Assembly (NCBI RefSeq): GCF_032854445.1
Contig: NC_088304.1
Coordinates: 15,415,850-15,479,849, forward strand
DNA from: Liolophura sinensis
Taxonomy: Eukaryota > Mollusca > Polyplacophora > Chitonida > Chitonidae
Length of the DNA: 64,000 bases
Reading direction: 5' to 3'
In this document: piece after piece, positions 10,930-24,174 of the stretch
Layout of the letters: every line of letters starts with the position of its first letter
How positions within the stretch are numbered: position 1 is the stretch's first letter
Notes under the pieces: model-generated
The model's database searches: none
The model's input: only the letters and a program-made list of their open reading frames with translations
Told to the model about the DNA's origin: nothing
Translations under genes and position numbers: made by a program

Positions 10930-11790
10930 TCCAGCTTTGTTTTTTTCTCCATTAGCCAAAATGGCTCATTTCCCTAGTGGGGCACATATAAAACGAAATG
11001 GCTTATTTCTCTTGTGGACCATACTTCAACAGAAAAACCAGATTTACTTTGTGTAGCATACTTGTACTTCAGCCTAATTGTTTCATTTTCCTTATGAAGA
11101 ATGCCTCTAGCAAACTGCCGTATTCTCCTTGCGCGACATATACCTGTACTGAAATGCTGTATCCTTCTTGTGGAACATACCTCGAGTGAAATGCCGTGCC
11201 TCCTTCGTGGTACGTAGACCACTGAAATCCCGTTTACCACGCATGGAACATATCTCAATTTTCAAAATTGGATTGTCGGAAATGATGGCGTGCTTTTTTG
11301 CAGCTTTGTTTTTTCTCCATCAGCCAAAATGCCTCATTTCCCTTGTGGGACACATATAAAACGAAATGGCTTATTTCTCTTGTGGACCATACTTCAACAG
11401 AAAAACCAGATTTACTTTGTGTAGCATACTTGTACTTCAGCCTAATTGTTTCATTTTCCTTATGAAGAATGCCTCTAGCAAACTTGCCGTATTCCCCTTG
11501 CGCGACATATACCTGTACTGAAAGGCTGTATCCTTGTGGAACATACCTCGAGTGAAATGCCGTGCCTCCTTCGTGGTACATAGACCACTGAAATCCCGTT
11601 TACCACGCATAGAACATATCTCAGTAGAAATGTCGTATCCCTCCTCGTGGAACATACCTGAACTAAACTGCCGCATAGTATCCCTTGTGAAGGTTGTCTC
11701 AACTGAAATCGCGTTTTCGAAATCACAGTCGTAAAACGATATTCCCCGTATGCGGCATGAAGATGGTTTCTCAATTGAAACCGAATTTTC
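10930..11790. repeat. Nested tandem array: ~37-bp units in a 368-bp duplication
   Basis: Two blocks match almost base for base at an offset of 368 bp (CACATATAAAACGAAATGG at 10983 and 11351; ATGCCTCTAGCAAACT at 11101 and 11469), falling to 366 bp after small indels. Inside each block a degenerate unit of about 37 bp recurs (TGAAATGCCGTATCC, then CTTGTGGAACATACCT); ten units make about 368 bp. The array continues in decayed form to about 11790. Both strands have open frames, none protein-like. Confidence 0.85.
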
Positions 11791-11799
11791 CTATGCATA

Positions 11800-12659
11800 A
11801 TATAAACTTTTAAAAATAGTTTTCTGAAAGTTAGCCATAAAGCTGGAGACTCGGCATATACAAGTATATAAACAAATACTGGAGACAATAACACAATTAA
11901 GGTCAAGGTCGGACAGTTGGAATACTGGAGGACGACTACCACCTCCGGTGTAGTAAACAGAATTGCAGAATGGTAGCTTTGTTCTAAGATACATCTTATG
12001 CGTAGGTGTTCAAATTTGGTGTAGCTGACACACGTCAATCACACGCCCTTTTTACATGAAGTTGTGAATTCTGTGATTGACAGAGAGTAGTACCCGCCCA
12101 TTAAACTAATGCCAGGTGTGCATTTTCTCCAGGCAATCGCTATTTATGCACAGTTACATATGTTGTTGAAGAGCTTAAATATAAAAGGAAAAAAAGTTAA
12201 TGCGTGGACAGAATGAGAGTCAAACTGAGCGATTGATTTATTCTCATGTAAAGTCTAGACGTGAACTTGTATGACATCATACACGCTTGGCCATAATCAA
12301 AAGGGTATACCATAATCTATCTGGGTGATTAAATTTCACAAGGACGTTTAGTCTCGTGATAGATCGTGCGTTCCTATGTATCTCAAATTAAATCGAAAGT
12401 TTGTTGTCTTCCGATAATAGCCCAAACAATTACTTTTCAAAAAATAATACCAGCCTCGTCTGTGCACGTGTCTGTACCATTCAAAATCGGTAAGAAAAGC
12501 TCGTACAATTTATAAAGCGGGTCGTTTAAAACTTTTCAAACTTTAGAATAATTATGACACGATAAAGAGTACAGGTACAACAAGTCTGATATTTACTTAA
12601 ACGCAATAATTTGAGTTATTCTGGGAAAATACTGGAAATTTGATTGGATCAGTGCACCA
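11800..12659. other. No gene or repeat recognised
   Basis: AT-rich sequence between the nested array and the next SINE. I see no splice-supported exon, tRNA-like fold or tandem repeat. Confidence 0.5.
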
Positions 12660-12912
12660 GTCCCTCCGTGGCCGAGGTGGTTAGCGCATCACAATGACCC
12701 AGGAGCCTCTCACCAATGCGGTCGCTGTGAGTTCAACTTATGATACCTTCCTCCCCGGCCGTGCGTGGGAAGGTCTGCCAGCAACCGACGGATAGTCGTG
12801 TGTTTCCCTTAAGGCTCTGCCCGATTTCCTCCCAGCGTAATACTGGCAGCCGTCGTATAAGTGAAATGTTCTTGAGTACGACGTAAAACACCAATCAATC
12901 AAACAGATAATA
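12660..12912 (+). mobile_element. SINE-A, near full-length copy
   Basis: The head CCCTCCGTGGCCGAGGTGG contains a good A-box. It then has CCTCTCACCAATGCGGTCGC, a damaged B-box (GAGTTCAACTTATGAT), the body, GTCGTATAAGTGAAATGTTC and a decayed AATCAATCAAACAGATAAT tail. Small deletions shorten the head. TSD not resolved. Confidence 0.88.
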
Positions 12913-14245
12913 AATATATATCGTTCTGGTAAAGATCAGAGCCGATACCGGCATTTTTAGCCTAAAACTAGAATTTCTTTATCTGAGCCGAGATAATCAT
13001 ACGATTATTATTGTTGAGCAGAGTGAGCTATAAGCTATACACCAGCTTATTGATGAAGGGCATTCGATGCTGCCCTCGCCCTTTAATTTGTATTATGTAT
13101 GGCCATGCATATTCATGTATATTCCTCCGGCAGCGGAAGTGAATCACCTTGTACAGCCCAGACTGCCAACGGGGAAGTAACATGAATATGGAAATTCATT
13201 CATAAGGTCCGTTTTCGTCTTATTTACCTTTCATTTTAATGCACTTAAAATACTTTTGACACTTTCCATATTCAGTTGTCCTGTCGTAGGCTATACTTAG
13301 CATATATATTATCGACTCTGGATATCTGGCTGGGATGATTTCGTTATAGGTCTAGAGTTGTCTGTGCGCAACAACAGTGTTTCAATGTCGGGAAAAAAGT
13401 AGCCCAACATCTTCCGCCGAGGTTACATAACATAGGCTCAGTTAAAAGGAAATGCAGGGCGTTTTACGTAACACGTTTTGCATACATGTTTTTATCGTTT
13501 TGTTTGGCAGCAACGAGGAAAAGAGAGAAAAAACTTTCAGAAAAAAAGCACAAAAACACAATGAGTATGTGTTGACACACCGGTCAATCCAGAGCTTCTG
13601 TTTTCTGTAAGGAGTCTTCTGCCAGACTGAGGAAGACATTCCATGCGCATGAAATTTCCACCAGTCGGCACGCAGCCTGAGCATCTACGGCCGAACTCCT
13701 TCCAAAAGCATCTGGTTCCTTGCCTAGACGTGCAGATGTATGATGCAGATTTGCACTAGATATGATTCCCTAAGGATAGGCCAGTACCTTTACAGTCTGT
13801 GTTTCATTTCCGCCTGGAAAACATCAGCAGGGGAAGAATTTAATTGGAAAACGCATCGATATATAAAGGAAGACGTTTAAGGTGGGTCTCAGACAAAGTT
13901 ATTACTTTCTTTGATTGTTTGTGTGAATTATATATGTGTCTGTACTGTTCTGTTAGGAGACATACCTAAGAACATATGGTATATTCTTTCAGAAGATTGA
14001 TCTTTTCATCAATCTATCCTGTTTTGCGTTTTTTACAGCCCTTCTCACAGGTTAATCAAGGTATATACCTGATTTATGTCACGTCTCTAACTAGAATTTG
14101 TGTGTACTTCTTTGAGTTTTGAAATACATGTTGACTGGCTTCTTTCCGATAACAGATTTGCCAATTTCTTTGGATATCCAAAGGGCTGTACGTGATGACC
14201 ACAACTGCACAGTGTGTAAAATGTGCATTAATACCATGCATTCTA
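12913..14245. other. No gene or repeat recognised
   Basis: AT-rich intergenic or intronic sequence. Open frames (for example 13442-13684 on the minus strand) show no domain, heptad pattern or splice support. Confidence 0.5.
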
Positions 14246-14380
14246 GATAAACTGTGTTGAGATAAAATGTGGCCATATAAAGCGTGATAATAAAAATGTA
14301 TAGGATTAAATGTGTTGGGATCAACCGAGTTGAGATAAACTGTTTTGAGATAAAGTGTGGTAACATAAAGCGTGATAATA
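14246..14380. repeat. Degenerate direct repeat, ~46-bp units
   Basis: Copy one (14246-14292) and copy two (14333-14380) share GATAAACTGTGTTGAGATAAA-like and CATAAAGCGTGATAATA blocks with a few mismatches, 87-88 bp apart. The spacer contains further GTTGAGAT/GTTGGGAT echoes. Confidence 0.75.
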
Positions 14381-15365
14381 TAGGAATTGCCCATAGATAT
14401 GTTGATATAAACTCTGTTCTCTGTTGATATCAATACAGCATAATGAAGTGTTCAATCAAGAAGGCTAATCAATACTTTTGCGCAAATCGGACAGTCTTTT
14501 TCATCAGCTAGATGCTCATGCAAACAAGCACGTCATGCTATCTGTTACATTCGTTGATGAGCATAAAATTATATGTGAACAAGATAGTTTGTTTAAAAGT
14601 TCTTGCGTTGTGTCTGTCAGAGTGTGCAGTTGTATGACCCAGCATCACATATATTGTTTGATGTACTTTAAAACAAAGGGGCTGTTGGGAAAGCTGCAGA
14701 TGTCTGCCATTGTGAAGTTGTTTACCTGCCTAGCCTATGGCGTCTGACTGACCTTTATATTATGCCTGGATCTAACGGGTTATATCAACGTGACCTTCAC
14801 CTCCAGATGTTCTTCTTTAAAACCACGCAATATATGACGTTAAACAATCACCTGATCTTGTGCTCGAATATTCGAAACAAAATGTTTAAATATCCATTGA
14901 TAGGTATAAAATTGACTTAATTCCCGCCAGAATTATTTTTGTAAGCTCTCGCATATATGAACAGTCCAGGTAAGTCCAGGTATGTCCAGGTATGAATATA
15001 TGAGTTAAATGTTTATACAGGTATTTTCATGTGAACTTTTCACCTGCTAATTACCAGTAGGTCGCTTCGAATACGAGCTCTGTCATTAAAACTTCTCATG
15101 AATATTAAAAGGCGTTGATGCTAGTGCGGATTCGAATCGCCTTCATTGATTACACCTGCCGTCCTTATCGTATATAGCCTACAACAGTAATATATGGAAT
15201 AGCACAATTATCATTGACGAACATGTGCAATCATTAGTACACATGTACCTGTGATAGTGCATACGGACATTGTACTGACAAAGACTGTATTACCAGCTTT
15301 TAGATATAGAGTATAGATGTTTATTGATAACCTTTGACCCTATGTTGACTGATTATAAGGAGGAA

Positions 15366-15395
15366 CCTAACCCTAACCCTAACCCTAACCCTAAC
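15366..15395. repeat. Interstitial telomeric repeat, five units
   Basis: Five perfect CCTAAC units, i.e. (TTAGGG)5 on the minus strand, the canonical metazoan telomere motif. At 30 bp it is far from a functional telomere. Such short internal blocks are usually explained by telomere-templated repair of a double-strand break. Confidence 0.95.
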
Positions 15396-15724
15396 GAAGA
15401 TATACTAGGATCAAGAGGAAATCTGTTAATTGAGGGTTTATATAGTAGCAATCATCTCTGCTTTTGGTTGCTTTGGTTGAATTTATTTGGAAGTACATGT
15501 ACGTCTATTTTGCTTAACTAAGATCACATGTCCATGTATTTTGTGGTCAGTGTTCATTAATATTTTATGTGAGCCCTGCAGTCAGCCACTTTGTGAGAAA
15601 CAGTTAGGTTTGGAAATCGTAGAACAGAGCATCTAATTGCCACTCCAGTATATCAAAGGTATATACCCAAGCCACGGTATTACTGTCGCTGTTTGCGTGA
15701 AACGCTTTATTCCATGCACGATCT

Positions 15725-15892
15725 CTGACCGGCCGTAAGTGGGAAGGTCTGCCAACAACCCGCGGATGGTCGAGGGTTTCCCCGGGCTCTGCCCGGTTTC
15801 CTTCCACCATAATGCTGGCCGCCGTCATATAAGTGAAATATTCTTGAGTACGGTGTAAAACACCAATCAAATAAATAAATAAATAAATAAAT
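15725..15892 (+). mobile_element. SINE-A, 5'-truncated copy
   Basis: Begins near CCGGCCGTAAGTGGGAAGG and runs through CCCGCGGATGGTCGAGGG, CCATAATGCTGGCCGCCGTC and the 3' domain to six AAAT units. Head absent. TSD not clear. Confidence 0.9.
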
Positions 15893-18053
15893 CTCCGAAT
15901 GGAGGGCAATGAATGCGCGCTTTCGATACAAAATATGCTTAAACCAGTTTTAATTAACGTCATTTAATACAGTATGGATACTCACGTGGGTTTGTCTTAC
16001 GGGTGGGCTGGTAGTGTGTTTTGTGGGCGGGGGGTATTACTCTACAGTATATTTGCAGAAATTTCACAATTTCAAGAAACTTGTCTTAATATATAACCAC
16101 TTGATTTGATATACAAACAAGAAATACCTCTTTACAACAGTAACTGTGTTTTTTGCTCATTGAACTCTACCGGGACCCCAAAACGCTTTGCACGGTTCCC
16201 GCGCCAAGTCCCGTAACTATGGGCGTTTCGTAATTTTGAGGTCAAATTACTCCGCCGACGTCTTTGATTCAATGTCAAGATCTCAAGACTCTCGACAACA
16301 TGCATGGGACGTTGTATACATCGCGATGGTTTGATGCAGCACACAACGTACTATCCTATGAATGTCTGGCAGTGTTTGTGCCCGTTTGTCTCATGCGTCC
16401 CTCATGATGTATAGCACACGCCTTAATACCTAAGATCGGAGGTAGATCTTATAACCGTATCAACAGACAACGTCAACTGCTAAACCAGACTTTATCTGTG
16501 TTGGCATCATCTGTAACATACGCCATGCTGATCTCGAGGGATAATGCGGAAGTAACTGCATAATGTATGACTTAACCAGACGTGCAGATATGGTGATTCA
16601 ATACAAAACGCTTACCTTTTTTCGCCACTTGTGAGTACAGGTACTACATAAATTTCACACGCTTCCATAGAGCTGTAGTCATTTTTAGATTCCTTATATT
16701 TTGTGGTACTAGTCAAATAAACGAACTCCACGAGGTGAGATCTCTAAACTACATGTACAGTGTATGCCATATCCGGGCAATGCAGACTAGTAGCACTTTG
16801 CAGTCCCATTTGCAACCTGTATGCTGTATATATTGTACTATGTTTGATCTACGGTATTTCTTATGTTTTGCACTACATTTCAGGTCGGTTTAGAACTTAC
16901 ATCGGCCTCGGTGCAATGCAGCTGTTTAGCCGTTTCCATGCTTGTTAATATTCTTGTCATTGCATAAGCGTAGGCTTCATTAGATTTGGGTTTCCTCCTT
17001 TTGATTTATGCATCATACAAATAAACGTCACAAGCGGATAGTTTGTGTAAGCAGAAAAGCATAAAATGCAATGTCCACGAATGATGAATGTTAAAATTTA
17101 CAATTTCTTCGTTTTGAATTAGACGCTTCAGCTCTACCGGTGTACTGTGTTTGCGGATTTACTCTGCATAACTGCATCAGACTTACAGATGAGGTTATGG
17201 TGGTCTTATCTCACTATCCCACACATCCATCATATATCAATAGACAAACTTATATACATATTGGTTTCTTCATAACAGCCGAAGTGCGGTTAAGATTGAT
17301 GGATAACATTTCTGTCTACGCACAGTTAATCTTCAGCGACAAGACAAGTTTGCAGTGTGTTACATTTGCCGGCCTGAGCGTTCTTATATAATAATAATAA
17401 TAACAATATATTCGCCTGATATTCATGTTGAGATTAACCCGGGTCGAGCTGATCATATCAGCTACATATGGTTTTCTTTGTATAAAATATATCCTATAAG
17501 CCAGTGTTCCGGCTCTCACCAGCTGGGCCTTGCATGCCAGTAATCAGTTGAGGCCAGCAGCTCCCCGTTAGGACGGCATTGTTGATGATGCTGTGGGAGA
17601 GCTGCTTTAAAGCGCTTTGTTAAACTTCATAGCATGTTTAATTTGGCAAATGCTTTAACGGATTCATGAAAAGTAAGTGTAAAAAACGAAGATGGTGACT
17701 AGTGGGAAATAAAGAAAATTATGCATACAAAATATATTTCAAAAATTTCATTTCGTCAAAATTACCCCTCGATTTTATACATATTGTTCGGAAAAGAAGT
17801 TAAAGATGAACTGACCACCTAAATGCCATCTCAGTTCTCCCTTCTCAGAGTTGTTTTGACAGTTTTCTCCACTGCGCGGTACTTAAATTCGGACTGACCA
17901 CTGGGGCCTTTGGAAGACTGTAGTTCCAAACCATTTAACCGCACAAGAATAAGTTTGGTAATGTTTTCACTACTTTTATGTGTTATGACACCTCTTAAAG
18001 CGCATATTAGGACATAAAAATGGTGAAATAGCCTTTAGTAACCGTTTACTGTT
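15893..18053. other. No gene or major repeat recognised
   Basis: About 2.1 kb with a short ATA run near 17390 and a C/G-richer segment at 16140-16340, but no exon or mobile element I can support. Confidence 0.5.
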
Positions 18054-18180
18054 AATGACTTGGTGGTTCATGGAGTCTCCATGGCCAATAGACCGGCCAT
18101 GAGTTCGAATCCTAGATCGGCTGGCGTGGTTTTGAGTTTTGTCAGGTACATGTACCTGGTGATAGATGGTGGTTTCCCTC
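18054..18180 (+). mobile_element. Diverged tRNA-derived SINE head
   Basis: ATGAGTTCGAATCCTAG near 18099 is a good Pol III B-box, preceded by a degenerate A-box region (GGTTCATGGAGTCTCCATGG). Downstream GATAGATGGTGGTTTCCC resembles the middle of SINE-A. Probably an old member of a related family; no tail is seen. Confidence 0.5.
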
Positions 18181-18199
18181 AACCATATGCTCAGTTTTC

Positions 18200-18316
18200 A
18201 TACATATATTTAATTATTTATTTATTTGTGTTTCAAGTCGTATTCAAGTATATACTACGGCGGACAACATTATGGTGGGAGGAAAAGGGTAGAGCCCGGG
18301 AAAACCCAAGACAATC
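18200..18316 (-). mobile_element. SINE-A, truncated copy
   Basis: Reverse orientation: TTTATTTATTTG tail, diverged 3' domain (GTTTCAAGTCGTATTCAAGT), CATTATGGTGGGAGGAAAA and GTAGAGCCCGGGAAAACCC. Head absent. Confidence 0.85.
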
Positions 18317-18449
18317 ATAGTGTGTCACACCTGCCCACGTACTTTATATCTATAAATCTCAGTTGCGTTATGTTTGTAAAATATCCGTACCGCATAAAAC
18401 ATCCATCAAATGTACATCAATAGATTGTATTGGTGGGAGAGGCATCATG

Positions 18450-20820
18450 TCATAGAATTCTTGCAAACTGACTGTTACATCGGTGAAATGCCCGAACATT
18501 GCAGCCCGCCATCAGACACAATACTGTCGTGAACAGAATGACAGACATCCCAACTCTTCGCCCATCTAAACTTACCCGGGCGACGACAACAACATTGTCC
18601 ACATCTTTCAAATTAAATCTACGTCCCCTCGAAGAAGAAAAAAAAGCCAATCCCATCTTCGGAGTATTCAATAGAGATTAACTAGAGTGCGTTGATCAAC
18701 ACCCTTGGTATGGAGAAGACAAACAGTGTGGGATGTCACAGTTTACCGAGAGCAAGCCTACCCCAAGACAGAAGGGCGTTCAATAGGCGCAAAAATACGA
18801 GAGCTGGGACGAGCACTGTAAGAGTGTGCTAGATTAGAAATCGTTATATAGGAAGATCTGGGTTAGTTCTTCTGGCAGGAGGATGGCCGAGACTGCTTTA
18901 GATCTATCCCATGAGTCTTGAAGGAATGATGTCATATGACTAAGTCCACCATGTGTAAGAATTTATTATTGCTCTGATGACGTGATGTTTGTGGATGACG
19001 GATATATTCGTCTGTAGTATCAAAGAGGCCGGGTTCGGCATATACCCGTGCATGTTTTAGAAACGCCATAGCTGGAGCTCTTGGTTTACATTCACGTACA
19101 ATATTTTGATTTGATACTTACGATACCAAACAGCTGGCATTTGAAAAACGAACAAGCTCTAAAGATTCAAGGTAAGTCATTTTGCAATTCGTAACGACGT
19201 TTTGGAAAACTGTGAAGCTGTGATTCATTTTGGCGACAGAACATCATCTATACTTTGGTCTGTCTGTCATGTCATGTGATGTCAGTCATCAAAATTTTAT
19301 CAGAAGTTTTGTATAAGGCCGATGGGTACTTGTTACATAATCACGCAAGCTCCATTACCTATGGCAAGTCGGTTAAACCTGTACGTATGGTCAGCCGATT
19401 ATCACATGCCATGAACAGTCGCGATTCTGTGGTTGAAGATCTGAAAGTACAATTTGTATATTTTAACTTAATCGGGATAAAAAAAATGAACCTGACCTCC
19501 ATGAAGCTGTATGAATGTCAGATGTTTGACGTATTGCGTGATTTTTTTTCTTTCCTGTAATAGGAATATCATCATTGCGGAATAATTTTTGAAAGCTCTT
19601 CGTGCGTAAACCAAAAGTCTGCTTTTTATTCTTATGTGTCAGTCTAAATCTCTTGTATATCCATTCTGTTTTGTATTCACGACCTGCAAAACACAAGGTT
19701 GCTGAAATTCCACAAAGTAGACGACACTATCGCAAATCACGTGACTAGCTGATCGAAAATCCCTGTCCCCAGTGTACTTGAGATTTGTTCTGGCTTTCAA
19801 AACAGACCCACTGTAATCGGTTGAGTATTTACACAGTTCATTTATCCAGCCAACGCTTTCTCTTATCCTTAAGTGGAAGCTCTGTTATCAACTAGGTGGA
19901 AATCTGGCATTGTTGATTTTGGCATAACAATGGCAAACGCACCTTGCTGGTTCCCCGCCAAGTTCCTCAAGGCGCGGTTTTCACGGGAGAGCCATCCCGG
20001 TTGTCTTATCTTCCTCTTGTTAGGTCAGCGCCGCTCAGCTTTCGGTGCCTCCGTCATATCATCGGGTGGGACACTCAGAGGCCGGTGTATTTACCTTACC
20101 ACTATGCATCTGTCTCATGCCGGGCGAGAATTCCAGGAAAGCTCTTATTTCGGTGGGTTCTTGGAGTAGCGAATATTAGCTGACTGCCTCTGGTATATTA
20201 CGCTCAGATGTGCCATGGAATGGTTTAAGTGGATTAACTGAATTTAACGCTCCTCGTGGCTTCTTCGGGTTTTTGATGAAATTCAGGCTTGGACGATTCG
20301 GCTGGCGGCCCGTATATCATCATCTCTAGGCGTTGTATGTGATTATAACTGTTCACTTAAGTCCTGGATGGAGAAGTGTATTCCTTCACCTTGGCATTGA
20401 AATATTCAAGACCGGTATAGTTATGGATTCAGAGCTATCAATATCTCATGTATATCATTTCTCTGTTAAAAGATTCTTCTTTTACGGAGCAGCTAGCTTT
20501 CGTTTCAAATTTTATTGATTTTTACAACAAGATGGCAAAGGTAATTTCACTAATTAAACAAGTTTTGAATAGGTTTGATGCCCTGTGCAACCCTGTCGGG
20601 ATTGAAATCGACCGAATTATGTCATTAGTTCACTCAGACTCTCCAAATGTCACTGTTGACAATAAGTGGTCAACGAAGCTCACGTGGGTGTTTACGCGCC
20701 ATAACGTTCGTTGAAGATGACTTATCTTCTAGGAATAACACGTATTGTCCGGAGTAAACCACCGCTACTTGCTATGCACCCGACACTCCGAAAGACGCAA
20801 AGCTAAAGTCGAATTATCGT
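18450..20820. other. No gene recognised; one strong donor-like site
   Basis: About 2.4 kb without repeats. TCAAG/GTAAGT at 19171 is a strong splice-donor match, but I find no coding exon ending there. A GC-richer patch at 19930-20170 has open frames in two registers, neither recognisable. Confidence 0.4.
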
Positions 20821-20829
20821 CAACTGGAT

Positions 20830-21056
<227 letters not shown>

Positions 21057-21665
21057 GTGCGTATAGTCCAACAATAGAATCAGGGAGATTAATTCTCCGT
21101 GAACACGGCTACCGATCGAGTAAATGAATTTTTTGTCGTAAAGATGAGCAAATAACTCCAGGCCTATATAGGTTGGGATGGGATTCTAGTAGAATCAAAT
21201 TTCTCCAAAATTGCTATCTCCTAGTTTCTCACATGTTCAGGCAAAAAAGGAGAGCTCTTGCAAGATAATTCTAGATGAAAAAACGCAATGAGTTGCAATT
21301 TCGGCCTGTGATAAATTTTACCAGCGGCAAACTTCTTGCCGGTAGGTGTCGCTTTGGGAATGACACATGCCTCATGCGGAGCGTATATCCATGAAATCCA
21401 CTTAGAAGATATCAGGCTTTTGCAATCATGTGGAAGAAAAAGTTGGAACATTTTGTGGGGTTGCTGTAACTTTCCCTGGGTTCTTGCCGGTCAAAGAAAC
21501 TAACGAGTTTTATGATGAACAAAGAGGTCACAGGCTTTTACTCTAACTACCACTCGTCGAAGGTTACATATTTTTCTCCACATATAAATTTGGCCGTCAT
21601 CATATATAAGTAACGTTAAACAAATGAAAACAAAGACCACATTGCATCCCTCTATTCTTGGGAGG

Positions 21666-21850
21666 GCGATGGCACGAAGCGATGACACGATGGTACAGAG
21701 CGATAGTACGATGCTAGCATCGCGTCATGGCTTCGTGCCATCGCGTCACTGCTACGTGCCATCGTGCTATCGCTTTGCATCATCGTGTCATCGCTTTGTG
21801 CCATGGACGGGCGATGGAAAGATGGTACGATGACGGCCTTATCCGGCTCC
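21666..21850. repeat. Foldback repeat of GATGGCACGA-type motifs
   Basis: A 14-bp arm GCGATGGCACGAAG at 21666-21679 has its exact reverse complement at 21731-21744. Between them is a perfect 14-bp palindrome CGATGCTAGCATCG (21709-21722). Outside, CACGATGG, CATCGTGTCATCGC and CCATCGTGC recur in both orientations up to 21845. The whole region can fold on itself in several ways. Confidence 0.8.
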
Positions 21851-21852
21851 CA

Positions 21853-22001
21853 TATAAAACACATGCAAGTGTGTTTTGTGTCCAGTTAAGTGACAGCTAT
21901 CTCAGGCAGTTCTTGGCGTTGGGCTGTAGGGATGTTTTTCAAGCGATTATGATGTGTTTCGCTTTCTTCATCTTCCCGCAAAGAGCTGTAGACGATAGAC
22001 T
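21853..22001 (+). other. Possible TATA box and small first exon
   Basis: TATAAAA at 21853 is followed about 30 bases on by an initiator-like TCCAGT, then ATGATGTG near 21949 and an open frame (MMCFAFFIFPQRAVDDRL) reaching CTTAG/GTAAGC. Each element is common by chance; the order is suggestive only. Confidence 0.2.
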
Positions 22002-22019
22002 TAGGTAAGCCACCAAAGT

Positions 22020-23846
22020 AATATACCCTGTGTGTGTAGACAATGAATCGCCCGTTTACGATACAGACGATTACGTAACTTGGGGTGGGTGGGAGTTGAC
22101 CAGATGATGAATTCTGAGCACGAAAGGGATTTACCTCATTGGCCAGTTACGATCCTTCGTTAAGCACAAACAAATGTACCCGCACTGACTGGTACTGCCC
22201 TCTGTGCACATCATGGTACAGTCAGCCAATTAGAAATCAAAACACGGTTTTAGTGCGTCTTGCTATCCGCAGACGTCTGGCATAAAACCCTCGAGAGCAG
22301 ACATGGGGGCTGTTATACAACTGCCACTGTTTTCAAATTCAGGGCATTAATTTGTAATCTTCAGTTTTCTCTTCAATCTTTGGCAATGCTATTATTGCAT
22401 ATTAACAACAAATGTTTACAAGTCGATTTCCGATTATATCTGACGTCAGTTTCCTCACTTATAAAATTCGTAACAGAGGTACTCATAAAATATCGCGTAC
22501 AACAACAAACAAAAAAAAACCGAAAAAAGAAAAAAAAAAAAACATAACAGGTAAAAATGAAGCTCTTGCATGTGATATATCCAGGAGAATGACTTGCTAG
22601 GGTGAAGCTAGTGAATTGCACGATGAACGAAAACTCAGGTGACTATTATAACGTCATAATTGTACTGAAACCATTAACGCGTGTCATCTCTTTTGACCTT
22701 TTTTAAAAAAAGGTACAGTGAACAGTCATAATAAAACATATATATAGACATGCATTCAGTTATGTAGTTTAGCAACTGTTAGTTGTTTCCTGGCAAATGT
22801 AAACATAGAAATACGCTGTCAGGGATTTCGGTCTGTATATATATAGATCTTAATTAAACAAGACAAACAATAGTAATACCCTCACGATGAAACCCAGCTG
22901 TTAAGTTCAGGTTTGAATTTCCGAAGGAAGTGATGTTCCATATGAAGACGTTTTGTATTATCCTCTGAAAATAATTTTAAAAAGGGTAATATTGAGAATT
23001 TAATCATAACTGATATACTCCTCTTTGATGTTAGGTCGATTGGACAAGACACACACAGTGAAGGAAAACAGGCGTCGAAGTAACGACAATGACAAATAGC
23101 TGGCGAGGTACGAACATATTAATTCTTTCGTGTCAACGTCAAAAAAAAAACGTAATTCCAGCTGCTTATCCCAATACTCAAGATTGACCCTATCTTTTCC
23201 ATCAAAGCTGGGACGGAATTAGGAGAAAGAGAAAATTGTTGATTAAAATGCCAACAATGAGTTACATTTTGTTGGTGACGAGTTAAACACTTGTCAAGCT
23301 CACCATCTCATATTATAGGAAAAGTAAGCATTCAGATCCGCAATATAAGGCCGCAGTAAGAACTATGTTGGCCTTATGAGAGGTCAACTACAAGTTGAAG
23401 TCATCGTGCTGAGGAAAAATAGCCCAGCAAATGTCTTTTGTTTTTTGACGGTTATATATACTGAATGAATTGTGAGTGAAGCGTAATTCTCGATAGAAAT
23501 AAGCAGGTGCTGTTAGCGTCACTGACCAATTCCACTGAATACGTTCCTGCGAAACAGTGGCGTTAGAGCGATCGTGATAACACCGACGAAATACAGCAGA
23601 GGATGGATTACATGTTTTTTTTATATATAAACTTTTTTCTCAAAATTGTAAGAATGCAAAAAGTTTATGTGGAAAAGTTACGGACGTGACTTATTGGACG
23701 AATCTTCTCTTGTATAAAATCGGGTTATAAATACAGTATTTCAAAATCATAAGGTTGCTTCCGTTTGTCTGACGGAAAGCAAATGATCATGGTTAAAACG
23801 GACCATTTACCAGCTATCACATTATCGTCGCTGCTCTTTGTTTACT
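22020..23846. other. No gene or repeat recognised
   Basis: About 1.8 kb of AT-rich sequence with A-rich runs near 22510 and 23150. No supported feature. Confidence 0.5.
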
Positions 23847-23857
23847 TTCTATACTGT

Positions 23858-23997
23858 ATTTATTTATTTATTTATTTGATTGGTGTTTTACGCCGTACTC
23901 AAGAATATTTCACTTATACGACGGTGGCCAGCATTATGGTGGGTGGAAACCGGGCAGAGCCAGGGGGAAACCCACGACCATCCGCAGGTTGCTCGCA
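23858..23997 (-). mobile_element. SINE-A, 5'-truncated copy with TSD
   Basis: Five TTTA units, the 3' domain, CATTATGGTGGGTGGAAACC and CCACGACCATCCGCAGG, ending within the body. The 11-bp TSD TTCTATACTGT is exact at 23847-23857 and 23998-24008. Truncation therefore happened at insertion. Confidence 0.92.
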
Positions 23998-24140
23998 TTC
24001 TATACTGTTCGTCGATGCTGTAATTATATTGTCTTCCATCATAACCCAGGATTCTGCTGGTGGGCTAAGTATCCCCGAGGCCTGGTCCCTTTGCTTTGTT
24101 TTAATATTATTGTATGTTAAATGTGATAACAACGCAGCAA

Positions 24141-24174
24141 TTGAGTAATTCTACACCAGTGACGTCTAAGAAAT
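24141..24174. repeat. Member 1 of a dispersed 34-bp repeat
   Basis: The block TTGAGTAATTCTACACCAGT followed by GACGTCTAAGAAAT matches 33932-33965 with a single mismatch in 34 bases. Sequence on either side is unrelated. Probably the end of an unidentified transposon family. Confidence 0.75.

Noticed and set aside
23765-24148. 127-codon open frame
   Set aside because: Its middle is the reverse strand of a SINE-A copy; similar FIYLIGVLRRTQEYFTYTT peptides occur at every copy.
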